64,000 nucleotides of DNA from Rhodobacteraceae bacterium HTCC2150 (GTDB lineage Bacteria > Pseudomonadota > Alphaproteobacteria > Rhodobacterales > Rhodobacteraceae). The stretch is from NCBI GenBank assembly GCA_000169395.1, contig AAXZ01000002.1, positions 434,001 through 498,000 of the forward strand, in the 5' to 3' direction. The first letter of the stretch is position 1, and every line of letters begins with the position of its first letter. Made by a program: the position numbers and the translations under genes. Positions 1 to 9,181 of this stretch are shown one piece after another. Under the pieces are notes generated by a model. It saw only the letters and a program-made list of their open reading frames with translations, had not been told where the DNA came from and did no database searches.

Positions 1-572
1 ATTGATACTGCTACATTTGGCAATTTTTCCGCAATAACCTCGCGGACAAGTTTTTCGTGTGTTGGGTTAAGATATGAGTGGATCAAACCAACCGCGATAC
101 TTTCCACGCCCATTGCTGCGATCTGGTCAACGACAGCTTCGATTTCGGTGCGATCCATATCAATTAGCACGTGACCGTTCGCATCAACGCGACCTTTAAC
201 TGTGAAACGCATCTGACGCGGTAAAAGAGGTTCAGGCAAATTTAGATTTAGATCGTATTGTTCAAATCGGCTTTCGGTGCGCATCTCAATCACATCACGA
301 AACCCTTCGGTTGTGATCAACGCAGTTTTTGCCCCGCGCCGTTCGATCAATGCGTTCGTGGCCAATGTAGTGCCGTGAATGATTTGATCTATCTGAGATG
401 GTTTTATGTCCGCTTTTGCAAGCACTTGATGCATGCCATCAATAATCGCGTCCTCTGGTGCAGTATAAGTGGTCAATACTTTTGTAGAAAAAGTTTGGCC
501 GCTATGTTCCAGTACGACGTCGGTAAATGTGCCGCCAATATCGACGCCAAGGCGAACAGATGATGTGGCCAT
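1..572 (-). CDS. Hydantoinase/oxoprolinase family protein, N-terminal part
   Basis: Reading the minus strand from an ATG at 570-572 gives an open frame that runs off the left window edge, about 190 residues. It opens MATSSVRLGVDIGGTFTDVV, the glycine-rich phosphate-binding motif of the hydantoinase A / 5-oxoprolinase superfamily, and later carries HGTTLATNALIERRGA, also typical. Family members hydrolyse cyclic amides (hydantoins, oxoproline) or act as acetone/acetophenone carboxylase-type subunits with ATP. Only the N-terminal HyuA_N domain is visible, so the substrate cannot be told. It lies 77 bp downstream of the LysR gene in the same direction and may be its target or co-transcribed with it. 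Confidence 0.9.
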   Translation of the reverse strand, partial: MATSSVRLGVDIGGTFTDVVLEHSGQTFSTKVLTTYTAPEDAIIDGMHQVLAKADIKPSQIDQIIHGTTLATNALIERRGAKTALITTEGFRDVIEMRTESRFEQYDLNLNLPEPLLPRQMRFTVKGRVDANGHVLIDMDRTEIEAVVDQIAAMGVESIAVGLIHSYLNPTHEKLVREVIAEKLPNVAVS

Positions 573-649
573 GACAGCCTCCTACAATTGAGTTTAATTG
601 CAGAAAGCCCGATTTTAGATGAAAGATCAAATTGATTAAACTAATCACC

Positions 650-1567
650 CTAATCATTTTTTTTGATCAATGGTGTTTGCATCGCCACCTTGGCCAATTG
701 CGCAGCTTTTTCAACATATAGGGCCGCACGCGTCGGCGCATACCGCGCGTGAAAAGAAAGTGGATCAGGCAACCAATCCATTTCAATTTTGTGCAAATCA
801 CCTGACGCAAGCTCTGGTTTCAAAAGCCGTTCGGGTAATAAAGCGACACCCAATCCCTCTAGTACCATAGGCACACATGCAGAAAGCGCGCTTGAATGAA
901 CAATTCGCTCTCGCCGTAGGCCGTTCTTTTCAGCCATTAAATGAAGTGCCGCACAAGCTTGCGTATGTTTGGCATGGGTCAATATTGTTAATTCAAATAG
1001 GTCTGCCAAAGTTGGTTTGCCATCGATCTGTCCGGCCAACATTCTATTGGCAAACCAACAATAATTTTCGTGCCCTAACGCTTCATTGGCAAATGTAGTC
1101 GATTTGAAAGGGCCACTTTGTAATGCCAAATCAAGCTGACCTTGCATCAAACGTGCGTCAATTTCGGTTGCGAGATCAACCTCAAGCTGGATACGGATAT
1201 TTGGATAGGTTTCGCGCATAAGTCGCAAAAAATCTTGCAACCAAGTACATGCTACCAATTCGGTAACACCCAATCGCAGGGTTTCGTCTATCAATTCTTG
1301 ACGGCCAGCTTCTTGGATTAGGGCCTCGCCGGCCCATAATACTTCTCTGGCCTTTTTTAATAGTTTCTCACCATGTTCAGTCAATCGAACCGGACCAGAG
1401 TCGCGGATCAAAAGCGGTGCACCAAGTGCTGTTTCAAGCGCGGCGATACGGGCGGAAATATTGGGTTGTGTGGTGCCAAGGGCCGTGGCTGCCGCCCGAA
1501 ACGTGCCGGCATCAATAACGAATGTGAATGCCTCTAGCTGCTTAAAGGTGATCTGACTCTTTATCAT
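650..1567 (-). CDS. LysR-family transcriptional regulator
   Basis: This 305-residue protein has the standard LysR layout. An N-terminal winged helix-turn-helix covers about residues 1-65 (FKQLEAFTFVIDAGTFRAAA, then TTQPNISARIAALE), followed by a periplasmic-binding-like effector domain. The frame is open 27 codons further upstream, but the ATG at 1565-1567 (MIKSQITFKQLEAF) places the helix-turn-helix at the usual distance from the start, so I chose it. The gene lies upstream of the hydantoinase gene on the same strand. LysR proteins usually bind a small inducer and control a neighbouring catabolic gene; the inducer here is unknown. Confidence 0.9.
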   Translation of the reverse strand: MIKSQITFKQLEAFTFVIDAGTFRAAATALGTTQPNISARIAALETALGAPLLIRDSGPVRLTEHGEKLLKKAREVLWAGEALIQEAGRQELIDETLRLGVTELVACTWLQDFLRLMRETYPNIRIQLEVDLATEIDARLMQGQLDLALQSGPFKSTTFANEALGHENYCWFANRMLAGQIDGKPTLADLFELTILTHAKHTQACAALHLMAEKNGLRRERIVHSSALSACVPMVLEGLGVALLPERLLKPELASGDLHKIEMDWLPDPLSFHARYAPTRAALYVEKAAQLAKVAMQTPLIKKND

Positions 1568-1678
1568 TCTTGATCCATCGATAGAAATAACTGATTGCCA
1601 GAGTATAACGTATTCATACGTTAGCAACCCGCTAGTGTGCCAACGCAAAAATTGACGAGTTACCCCAGAATGACAAAA

Positions 1679-2710
1679 CTATTTTTGCAAAATCGAGCTT
1701 TCCCAGTTCCGAACAAAAGCTTTGCGTTTCAATCGATCCAGAAACACCAGCAAGCCCGGGCCAAGACGGATTGGACGCAATGCCTTTTGACTATCGGCTA
1801 TCTGTCCGAAAATTGGGGGAAACCCTGTTGTTTGGGCCAGTTTTGTCTGTGTATTTTCATCCAAGAGAAAATCTATCATACGCCCTGCAACATGTGGGCT
1901 TTCTGCTGTTTTCGGAATTAAAGCTGTGCGCATCATCACAGTCAAATAATCCTGCATAGGGACAATCGTAATGCCGCCTTCACGTGCCAAACGGTTTTCG
2001 GCATAAGAACCTAAGACATTGTATGCCAAAGCCAACTTCCCTTGATAAACACCATCAATCATGGCACCCGAACAACAGTAGAGTTCTGTTTTCAGTCGTC
2101 CCATAACTTCGGTCAACCGCCAAAAACTATCGGTATTTCGACTATCTTGAGTGGCAAACAAATAGCCCAACCCCGATGTGCGGACATCATAAGTGCCAAT
2201 GCGTCCTTCAAAAACTTCTGGATTAGCACGCATTAGTTCAATCAACTGCTCGCGATTTGTTGGGATGGTTAAACCTTCAAATGCTTTGTCAGAAATCACC
2301 AATGCCGCTGGTTCTTGTGTAAAGGCAAACAACTGATCCTGCCATTTAGCCCAATTAGGTAACCGCGCCGTATTTTTAGAAATGAAAGTTTGAGAATAGC
2401 CATCGTTTGCTAACTTGGTTTGCAGATCCATCGCGGATGAAATCACCAGATCAAAAGCTGCGTTTTCATCATAAATCGCAGTCATGACCTGTGCACTACT
2501 GGCCACGGTATAATTTACAGAAACCTCTGTATTTTGCGTTTGAAATTCTTTTATCAAGGGATCAAATGAAGCAATGTCAGCGGTTGAAAGCACCTTAAGA
2601 ACTTGTGTTGCGTTCATTGCTGGGTAGATACGTTGGTCTTCTATTTCAAATCCAACGCAAACACCAAAATTTGAAAAAATTAGGCCAAAGGCAAGAATAA
2701 AGAAACGCAT
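1679..2710 (-). CDS. Periplasmic ABC-type solute-binding protein, co-encoded with a two-component system
   Basis: This 343-residue protein has an N-terminal signal peptide (MRFFILAFGLIFSNFGVCVG) followed by a type-II periplasmic binding fold of the iron(III)/spermidine-like SBP class (VLKVLSTADIASFDPLIKEF, later AYNVLGSYAENR). No ABC permease or ATPase is nearby. Its start lies inside the 3' end of the sensor kinase gene (31-bp overlap), so it belongs to the regulator-kinase operon. I infer that it presents a ligand to the kinase sensor domain rather than feeding a transporter, as known for three-component sensory systems. The ligand is unknown. Confidence 0.85.
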   Translation of the reverse strand: MRFFILAFGLIFSNFGVCVGFEIEDQRIYPAMNATQVLKVLSTADIASFDPLIKEFQTQNTEVSVNYTVASSAQVMTAIYDENAAFDLVISSAMDLQTKLANDGYSQTFISKNTARLPNWAKWQDQLFAFTQEPAALVISDKAFEGLTIPTNREQLIELMRANPEVFEGRIGTYDVRTSGLGYLFATQDSRNTDSFWRLTEVMGRLKTELYCCSGAMIDGVYQGKLALAYNVLGSYAENRLAREGGITIVPMQDYLTVMMRTALIPKTAESPHVAGRMIDFLLDENTQTKLAQTTGFPPIFGQIADSQKALRPIRLGPGLLVFLDRLKRKAFVRNWESSILQK

Positions 2711-4077
2711 GCGCCTTCTCCTTTGTTTGATGTAATTTTAACATGTCCACCATGGGCTCGGGCAACTTCGTTTACGATTGTTAACCCTAAACCAGAGCCA
2801 ACAATATCACCGACGTTAGAGCCACGTTTGAAACGCTCGAAATGGTTTTCCAAATTCAACCCCTCAAAACCGCGCCCTTGATCATGAAAACTAATGACGT
2901 GAAAATTTGAATCGTGGAATAGTTTCACCAAAATATCGCTGTCCGGTGGCGAGTATTTGATCGCATTGTCCAACACATTACGCAAAGCATTTTGCAGCAA
3001 AATCGGGTCTGCGGAAAATGCAAAGTCTTCACCCGTATCCGAAACCGAAATCGCGATGTCTTTTAGTTCCGCGGTTGGCGACAGCCTTTCGACAGTTTCG
3101 GCGACCAATTCACGCAAATCGATATCGACGGCTTGAAATTGATCGGCACGAAAGTTCACCATGGCATGATCCAACAACTGGCCCGCAGAGCGTGAGCTTT
3201 CGTCAATCGCGCGGATCATCTCTCGTAATGCTGATTTGTTTTTAGAATGTTGCAAGCTACGATGAATGACTTCGGCTTGGGTACGCACCGTTGCCAAGGG
3301 TGTGCGGACCCGATGCGCCGCTTCGGCAATGAAATCTTCGGAGCGTGCTAAACTGGCACTAAGGCGAACAATGAACGAATTTAGGGCACTGACCAAAGGC
3401 GCAAGCTCGGCCGGTGCCTCAGCCCGAACCGGGCGCAAATCATTTGGTCCACGACGCGTAACCGCACTGGCCACCCTATTTAGGGGTGCCAAAGCATTGT
3501 GAGCAGCCCAAAGAGACAAACCAGTCGCCACCAAAAAGAAAGCCACACCAATGGCTACCGCCCAAAGTGTAATCCGATAAGAGATCTGGGCCAAGCTAAG
3601 GCGTGTTTGGGCAACCACAACCTGTACCAAGGTACGTTGACTTTGACTGCCAACACTACGGGTTACAGACACGGCACGAACAGGTTCCCCCCGATAGGAA
3701 AATGTCGAAAATTCTGCTTGCGTTGAAACATCCGAGCGAGCACTTACGACCAAGTCGTCGTACCCAGTTAGGGTCGTTCCATCGACATTCACCCGATAAA
3801 AAACCCTATCTTCACTGATTGTACCCAACATAGACAACGCAGAGTACGGCAGTTCCAATTGAACTTGCCCACCTTCTGAATACAGAGCATCCGCAATAGA
3901 TATCGCCGAAGCCGCCAGAATATTGTCCTGCGTGTCAGACGCCGCACGATCGGCAACCCCCTGAACGATTAAAAACAATAGGAGTGACAACAAAAAGGCG
4001 ATCAATGACAGCTGGATAACCAGTCGCCTTTGCATCGACCCACGTGTTATTAGTGTTGTTCCGAAAATGGCTTTCAT
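2680..4077 (-). CDS. tctE: TctE-like sensor histidine kinase
   Basis: This 465-residue membrane kinase has a first transmembrane helix near residues 18-40, a periplasmic sensor of about 130 residues, and a second helix near 170-190. HAMP, HisKA and HATPase domains follow. The H box reads AEAAHRVRTPLATVRTQAEV near residue 250 and the N box is LRNVLDNAIKYSP. G boxes are DQGRGFEG and GSGLGLTIVNEVARAHGG. It overlaps the upstream response regulator by 4 bp and the downstream binding-protein gene by 31 bp. Because tctCBA is transcribed divergently next door, it most likely controls that transporter, as TctDE does for tricarboxylate uptake in enterics. The symbol is by analogy; the signal may differ. 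Confidence 0.88.
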   Translation of the reverse strand: MKAIFGTTLITRGSMQRRLVIQLSLIAFLLSLLLFLIVQGVADRAASDTQDNILAASAISIADALYSEGGQVQLELPYSALSMLGTISEDRVFYRVNVDGTTLTGYDDLVVSARSDVSTQAEFSTFSYRGEPVRAVSVTRSVGSQSQRTLVQVVVAQTRLSLAQISYRITLWAVAIGVAFFLVATGLSLWAAHNALAPLNRVASAVTRRGPNDLRPVRAEAPAELAPLVSALNSFIVRLSASLARSEDFIAEAAHRVRTPLATVRTQAEVIHRSLQHSKNKSALREMIRAIDESSRSAGQLLDHAMVNFRADQFQAVDIDLRELVAETVERLSPTAELKDIAISVSDTGEDFAFSADPILLQNALRNVLDNAIKYSPPDSDILVKLFHDSNFHVISFHDQGRGFEGLNLENHFERFKRGSNVGDIVGSGLGLTIVNEVARAHGGHVKITSNKGEGACVSLFLPLA

Positions 4078-4742
4078 TCTTTGGCCACAAGACGATAGCC
4101 AAGACTTCGGACAGTTTCAATTTGCGCACCCGTCCCATCAAGTTTCTTACGCAAGCGCCCAACGTAGACCTCAATTGCATTCTCTGACACGTCATCAGAC
4201 AGGGAAAACAGTCGGTCCATCAGATGATTTTTTGAAAAAATTTGGCCTGGAGCCGCAAAAAATATTTCAACCAGTCTGAACTCTCGGTTCCTAAGGTTTT
4301 GAGTGCCATTTTTTGCGCTCAATGTTGCTTCTAACGAATCAAGAACCACACCTGCAAATTCAATTCGGTTCTGTGCAACACCCCCTTGGCGACGCAAAAC
4401 TGCACGACAGCGCGCCTCAAGTTCTGCAAAATCGAAGGGTTTTGTAACGTAATCATCAGCCCCCAAATCAAGTAAAGAGATACGATCCGACACTTGCGAT
4501 CGCGCGGTTAAAACGATGACAGGTGTTTTGTTTTTAGCCCTTCGGTGGCGCGATAGAAAGTCTCGACCATCACCATCTGGCAGCATAATATCCAATAAAA
4601 TCAAATCGTAATGGGTTGTGTCAACAAAGGCAATTGCATCAGCCAATGAACTTGCATGATCAATGGCATGGCCATCAATTGCAAAACGATCACAAACAGC
4701 CCGGGCCAGCTGTGCATTGTCTTCAACCAAAAGAAATCGCAT
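4074..4742 (-). CDS. tctD: TctD-like OmpR-family response regulator
   Basis: This 222-residue protein has a receiver domain (residues 1-115; phospho-acceptor Asp in LILLDIMLPDGDG near 51, Thr in VLTARS, Lys in DYVTKPFDF). A C-terminal winged helix of the OmpR/PhoB type follows (FSLSDDVSENAIEVYVGRLRKK). It is first in the minus-strand operon and its stop overlaps the kinase start by 4 bp, so the pair is translationally coupled. The 103-bp gap to the divergent tctC gene is the likely binding site. The family assignment is certain. The tricarboxylate-type role is inferred from the neighbouring transporter. Confidence 0.9.
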   Translation of the reverse strand: MRFLLVEDNAQLARAVCDRFAIDGHAIDHASSLADAIAFVDTTHYDLILLDIMLPDGDGRDFLSRHRRAKNKTPVIVLTARSQVSDRISLLDLGADDYVTKPFDFAELEARCRAVLRRQGGVAQNRIEFAGVVLDSLEATLSAKNGTQNLRNREFRLVEIFFAAPGQIFSKNHLMDRLFSLSDDVSENAIEVYVGRLRKKLDGTGAQIETVRSLGYRLVAKE

Positions 4743-4845
4743 GTGTCCCCAACCTTTTGCGCTTCGTGACAGGTTGCTGTCAGCTTTGCCCCATTTGATG
4801 CCAACATGAGCGGGGTTTCCCGCCTATGTCAAATGGGAGGACATA
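4743..4845. promoter_or_regulatory. Divergent promoter region between tctD-like and tctC genes
   Basis: This 103-bp gap separates two divergent operons and must hold both promoters and any response-regulator sites. A clear Shine-Dalgarno (GGGAGGA) precedes the tctC start. I did not find convincing -35/-10 boxes by eye. Confidence 0.5.
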
Positions 4846-5814
4846 ATGACTAATCGTCTAATTAAGGCGCTGATGACCGGCGCTGTTTTAACTATTGGTG
4901 CCACTGGCGCTGTTTCTGCTGCGGAATGTATCGCACCTGCGAACCCCGGTGGCGGATGGGATTTCACATGCCGTCAAATCGGTAAGATCATGTACGACAT
5001 TGGTGCAGTTGATAAACCAATTCAAGTAACCAACATGCCCGGTGCTGGCGGTGGTTTGGCGTTTAACACAGTTGTAAACGAGCGCAGCGATGACGCTGAC
5101 CTGATTATTGCGGCATCTTCTGCCACAACAACGCGTTTGGCGCAAAATGCATATGCTGGACGTACAGCTGGCGAAGTTCGCTTCGTTGGTGCAATCGGTG
5201 CTGATCCCGGCGTTATTGCGGTTGCCGCAGACAGCCCAATCAAATCGCTAAATGACCTGGTGGACTCAATCCTTGCCGATCCCGGTTCTGTTGCATTTGC
5301 AGGTGGTTCCGCAGTGGGTGGTTTTGATCACCTGAAACCATTGATGGTTTTGAAAGAAGCTGGTTTCACAGACATCACCAAAGTAAAATACATTGGTGTT
5401 GACGGTGGTGCCGATGCGATTACGCAAACAGTTGGTGGATTTACACAAGCGATGACTGGCGACATGTCAGAAGTTGTTTCATTCCTAGCCAATGGTGACA
5501 TTCGCGTGATTGCTGTTTTGACAGACGAGCGTGTGCCAGGCTTTGAAAGCATCCCAACCGCGACCGAGCAAGGTTTCCCTGTTGTGGCTGTGAACTGGCG
5601 TGGTTTGTATGTGCCAAAAGGTGTGTCAGATGACACATTCAATTCTTGGGCAGACAAGTTGCAAATGGTAGCAGACAGCCCAGAGTGGGCCGAAGCAATG
5701 GCTGCAAATGGTCTTGCACCTTTCACCAAAGTTGGTGGCGATTTCCAAGGCTATGTTGATGGCTTGGTCGCAGACATCAACGCGATGTCAAAAGAACTGG
5801 GAGTTATCCAGTAA
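4846..5814 (+). CDS. tctC: Tripartite tricarboxylate transporter periplasmic binding protein (TctC/Bug family)
   Basis: This 322-residue secreted protein has a signal peptide (MTNRLIKALMTGAVLTIGATG, cleavage near AVSAAE). A Bug-family fold follows, with the typical N-terminal ECIAPANPGGGWDFTCR and NMPGAGGGLAFN motifs that contact carboxylate groups of the ligand. It delivers an organic acid to the TctAB membrane complex. It is the first gene of a plus-strand operon; its stop TAA shares a base with the tctB start. Bug proteins bind many carboxylates, so citrate/tricarballylate is not assured. Confidence 0.92.
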   Translation: MTNRLIKALMTGAVLTIGATGAVSAAECIAPANPGGGWDFTCRQIGKIMYDIGAVDKPIQVTNMPGAGGGLAFNTVVNERSDDADLIIAASSATTTRLAQNAYAGRTAGEVRFVGAIGADPGVIAVAADSPIKSLNDLVDSILADPGSVAFAGGSAVGGFDHLKPLMVLKEAGFTDITKVKYIGVDGGADAITQTVGGFTQAMTGDMSEVVSFLANGDIRVIAVLTDERVPGFESIPTATEQGFPVVAVNWRGLYVPKGVSDDTFNSWADKLQMVADSPEWAEAMAANGLAPFTKVGGDFQGYVDGLVADINAMSKELGVIQ

Positions 5815-6302
5815 TGGCGTCTGACCGGATCTTCGGTCTGGTCACTCTGATCACGGCGGTCGCGTATATCGCGGCCGCCACTCAGATCCAGACAAACTTT
5901 TTCTCTGGCGAATACTTGCCAAAACTCTTTCCAATGATGATTGGCGCGGTGGCGGCTATCAGTTCACTCGTCATGATATTCAAGCCTGATCCCGAACCCG
6001 AATGGCCGGCATCAAAATCTTGGATGAACATGGGTTTGGCTGTTATAGTTTTGGCATTTTATGCTGTATTACTGAAACCAATGGGTTTCATTTTGCCTAC
6101 TGCATTTGCGGCTGGCATTCTAAGTTACCAAATTTCACCACGTACCAAGCCCGCCTTTTTGGCAGGAATAGGCCTTTCGATTGGATTGTTCGTTCTGTTC
6201 AAATTCGCATTGGGCCTTGGCAACATCGTGGCATACCGCATTCCAACACCTGCAAAGTTGTGGGAAGCAATCTCAATTCTTATTCCGTTTGTCGGACATT
6301 AG
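5814..6302 (+). CDS. tctB: Tripartite tricarboxylate transporter small membrane subunit (TctB family)
   Basis: This 162-residue protein has four predicted membrane helices (about residues 7-25, 38-56, 73-92, 95-135), matching the TctB family in length and layout. It overlaps tctC by one base and is followed after 13 bp by tctA. It forms the small integral subunit of the secondary TTT transporter, which is driven by an ion gradient rather than ATP. TctB sequences are poorly conserved, so the call rests mainly on its place between tctC and tctA. Confidence 0.88.
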   Translation: MASDRIFGLVTLITAVAYIAAATQIQTNFFSGEYLPKLFPMMIGAVAAISSLVMIFKPDPEPEWPASKSWMNMGLAVIVLAFYAVLLKPMGFILPTAFAAGILSYQISPRTKPAFLAGIGLSIGLFVLFKFALGLGNIVAYRIPTPAKLWEAISILIPFVGH

Positions 6303-6315
6303 ATAAGGCACTAAA

Positions 6316-7821
6316 ATGGACATTCTTTCAAACCTTGCGCTGGGCTTTAGTGTTGCGTTGTCGCCCTATACCCTGATGCTGGCCGTTTGTGGTTGTTTCT
6401 TAGGAACAATCATTGGCGCATTGCCGGGACTTGGTCCTTCAAATGGCGTGGCGATCCTGATCCCAATTACCTTTACTTTAGGGCTAGATGCGACCAGTGC
6501 GTTGGTTTTGATGACATCGGTATATTATGGGGCGATGTATGGTGGCCGAATTAGTTCGATCCTGTTGAATATCCCCGGTGATGAACCCGCTTTAATGACC
6601 ACACTTGATGGGTACCCAATGGCAAAACAAGGCCGTGCTGGGGATGCTTTAGTACTATCTGGTGTGGCATCATTCGTTGGCGCATTACTGGCCACCGTCG
6701 GATTGATGCTTTTGGCACCTACTCTGGCACGCGTGGCCTTCTTATTCGGCCCAGCAGAGTACTTTGCCCTTTATCTATTGGCCTTTTGCACCTTAGGTGG
6801 CATGGCCTCAAACAATCAGGCAAAATCCGCAATTGCAGCCTGCATAGGACTTGGGATTGCAATGATCGGTGTAGATTCATCATCCGGATTGCCCCGCCTA
6901 ACAGGAGGCAATCTACACTTATATGACGGCATTGATTTTCTCGTTGCAATCGTAGGCCTGTTCGCGATCGCAGAGGTGTTCTTTTTCATCGAAAGTCACG
7001 GCAAAGGATCATCCATTGGTGTAAAGTTGGAAAAAGTGCGCGTTCCTTGGGCCGATGTTTGGTTGACCAAGTGGACCATGCTACGTTCCTCTGCGGTTGG
7101 ATTTATCGCGGGAATTTTACCTGGTGCCGGTGCTTCACTTGGATCGTTTTTGGCTTATATGACAGAGAAATCCATTGCAGGCGAAAAAGGTAAATTTGGT
7201 ACTGGCGTGCCCAAAGGTATTGCCGCACCGGAAGCGGGCAACAACGCCGCCGCTGGTGGTGCATTGGTACCAATGTTGACTCTTGGGGTTCCTGGCTCTG
7301 GAACAACTGCGGTTTTGCTTGCCTTACTTATGACCCTGAATATCACACCAGGCCCTACACTGTTTTCTGATCGACCCGAGGTCGTCTGGGGGCTGATCGC
7401 AAGCTTGCTCATTGCCAACGTCGTTTTGTTGTTAATGAATGTACCTATGGTCAAAGTATTCGTGAAGGTCCTGATGGTGCCTGCATGGATATTACTGCCA
7501 GGTGTCACAATGATTTCGTTCGTTGGCATCTTTTCCCTATCAGGCAGCTATTTTGATCTGTTGCTAATGATCGCTTTCGGCGTGTTGGGTTACATCTTGC
7601 GTAAACTCGATATTCCAACGGTGCCCGTCATTCTTGGCATCCTTTTGGGTGGCAATATGGAGGATGCATTGCGTCGCGCCATGACCCTGTCTGATGGTGA
7701 TGTCATGTATTTGTTCAGCTCACCGATTTCGACAGGTCTTTGGATTGCGGCCATTGCCGGCTTCGTGGCACCAATGTTCTTGCGTAATGTATTGCGCAAA
7801 CCACAGGCGGTGACAGACTAA
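6316..7821 (+). CDS. tctA: Tripartite tricarboxylate transporter large membrane subunit (TctA family)
   Basis: This 501-residue, very hydrophobic protein has around ten to twelve membrane helices. It carries the conserved TctA motifs GTIIGALPGLGPSNGVAILIP near residue 33 and GILPGAGASLGSFLAY near 265, plus a third glycine-rich stretch GVPGSGTTAVLLALL. This is the main translocation subunit. It lies within the operon 13 bp after tctB and 1 bp before the AtuA-family gene, so transport and the following enzyme genes are co-expressed. Confidence 0.95.
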   Translation: MDILSNLALGFSVALSPYTLMLAVCGCFLGTIIGALPGLGPSNGVAILIPITFTLGLDATSALVLMTSVYYGAMYGGRISSILLNIPGDEPALMTTLDGYPMAKQGRAGDALVLSGVASFVGALLATVGLMLLAPTLARVAFLFGPAEYFALYLLAFCTLGGMASNNQAKSAIAACIGLGIAMIGVDSSSGLPRLTGGNLHLYDGIDFLVAIVGLFAIAEVFFFIESHGKGSSIGVKLEKVRVPWADVWLTKWTMLRSSAVGFIAGILPGAGASLGSFLAYMTEKSIAGEKGKFGTGVPKGIAAPEAGNNAAAGGALVPMLTLGVPGSGTTAVLLALLMTLNITPGPTLFSDRPEVVWGLIASLLIANVVLLLMNVPMVKVFVKVLMVPAWILLPGVTMISFVGIFSLSGSYFDLLLMIAFGVLGYILRKLDIPTVPVILGILLGGNMEDALRRAMTLSDGDVMYLFSSPISTGLWIAAIAGFVAPMFLRNVLRKPQAVTD

Positions 7822-7822
7822 T

Positions 7823-9181
7823 ATGACAACGCGTGTCTTGATACCAAGTGGTGCACTGGGGCTAAACTATGACCCAGTGGCGCTTGAACGTGGTTTAGCG
7901 ATGAAACCGGATATTATCGCCATTGACGGTGGCTCAACCGACAGTGGTCCCGCCTATCTTGGGCGCGGTGTTTCAAAATACTCACGCGCCAGCACAAAGA
8001 TTGAATGGCAAGGCTTGATGGAAGCCCGCGCCAAAGCTGGCGTGCCATTGGTAATTGGTACATCTGGCACTTGCGGTACTGACAGCGCTGTTGAATGGAT
8101 GTTGGATATCACCCGCGAAATTGCTGCCGATTTGGGACAGTCTATCAAAATCGCTGTTCTTCGTTGTTCTCAAAATCCTCAAGATATTGGCGAATTTTAC
8201 GCGAATGGTCTGATTACCCCCTTACCCGCCGCGCCTGACATAAGCCGGCAAAGCATTGAAGCCTGCAACAATATCGTCGCCCTCGCTGGAGCAGAACAAA
8301 TTCAAGCCGCTATTGAAACAGGCGCCGATATCATCATTGCAGGGCGTACGACCGATACCGCGATAATCGCGGCCCTTCCAATAATGCAGGGCGAAAGCGC
8401 TGGTGCCGCGTGGCACGGCGCAAAAATCGGTGAATGCGGTGCGTTGTGCGCAACGAACCCCCAATCCGGCGTCGTGATTATTGAATTTGACGGTGACAGT
8501 TTTACGGTTATTCCTTTGGCTGACGGCGCGCACGCAAGTCCTCATACCGTGTCCGCACATATGTTGTACGAAAACTCTGATCCATTTATCTTGTATGAAC
8601 CAGGTGGGTATTTGGATGTTACGAATGCCAAATATACCGCAATAGACGATACACGTGTTCGCGTAACGCGTTCTAATTGGGTGCCTTCTGATCAATATAC
8701 TGTAAAACTTGAAGGTGCGCGTGGTGCCGGTTTTCAATGCGTCCTAGTTACGCTGCTGCGTGACGCGCATTACGTTAAAAATGCTTCAATCTGGGCAAAT
8801 GATATCATTGAAAAATGCCGTGACAAGGTGGGCGCGCGTTTGGGGCTTGATCCAAACGATTATGAAATCGAGCTGCGTTTAATGGGAAAGAATGCCAGTT
8901 TTGGCGCGCTTGAAACGCATACGTCACAGCCCCATGAAATTGGCGTTTTAGCAATTGTAACGGCTCAATCTAATGAGGTGGCAATGGAAATCGGCCAATT
9001 TTTGAACCCTTACCTATTGCACCACCCATTAACACGCGCTGAAGAACAGCCAACCTTCGCCTTTCCCTTTTCTCCTGCAGAAATTTCGCGTGGCCAAACC
9101 TATGAGTTTTGTTTGAACCATGTCCTTGAACTTTCCGATCCAATGTCCGCCTTTTCAATCCAAGAGGTGAACATTGCCTAA
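7823..9181 (+). CDS. AtuA family (acyclic terpene utilisation, DUF1446) protein
   Basis: This 452-residue protein opens TTRVLIPSGALGLNYDPVALERGL and contains IAIDGGSTDSGPAYLGRG, IGTSGTCGTDSAVEW and AGRTTDTAIIAALP, characteristic of the AtuA/DUF1446 family. In Pseudomonas the family takes part in citronellol/geraniol breakdown, but most relatives have no proven reaction. It starts 1 bp after tctA and overlaps the following DUF4387 gene by 8 bp. I infer that the AtuA-like and DUF4387 proteins form a two-part enzyme acting on the substrate brought in by TctABC. The symbol is left blank because orthology to atuA is not shown. Confidence 0.88.
   Translation: MTTRVLIPSGALGLNYDPVALERGLAMKPDIIAIDGGSTDSGPAYLGRGVSKYSRASTKIEWQGLMEARAKAGVPLVIGTSGTCGTDSAVEWMLDITREIAADLGQSIKIAVLRCSQNPQDIGEFYANGLITPLPAAPDISRQSIEACNNIVALAGAEQIQAAIETGADIIIAGRTTDTAIIAALPIMQGESAGAAWHGAKIGECGALCATNPQSGVVIIEFDGDSFTVIPLADGAHASPHTVSAHMLYENSDPFILYEPGGYLDVTNAKYTAIDDTRVRVTRSNWVPSDQYTVKLEGARGAGFQCVLVTLLRDAHYVKNASIWANDIIEKCRDKVGARLGLDPNDYEIELRLMGKNASFGALETHTSQPHEIGVLAIVTAQSNEVAMEIGQFLNPYLLHHPLTRAEEQPTFAFPFSPAEISRGQTYEFCLNHVLELSDPMSAFSIQEVNIA

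Noticed and set aside
258-563. A 101-codon plus-strand frame
   Set aside because: Antisense to the hydantoinase gene, whose N-terminal motifs are unmistakable.
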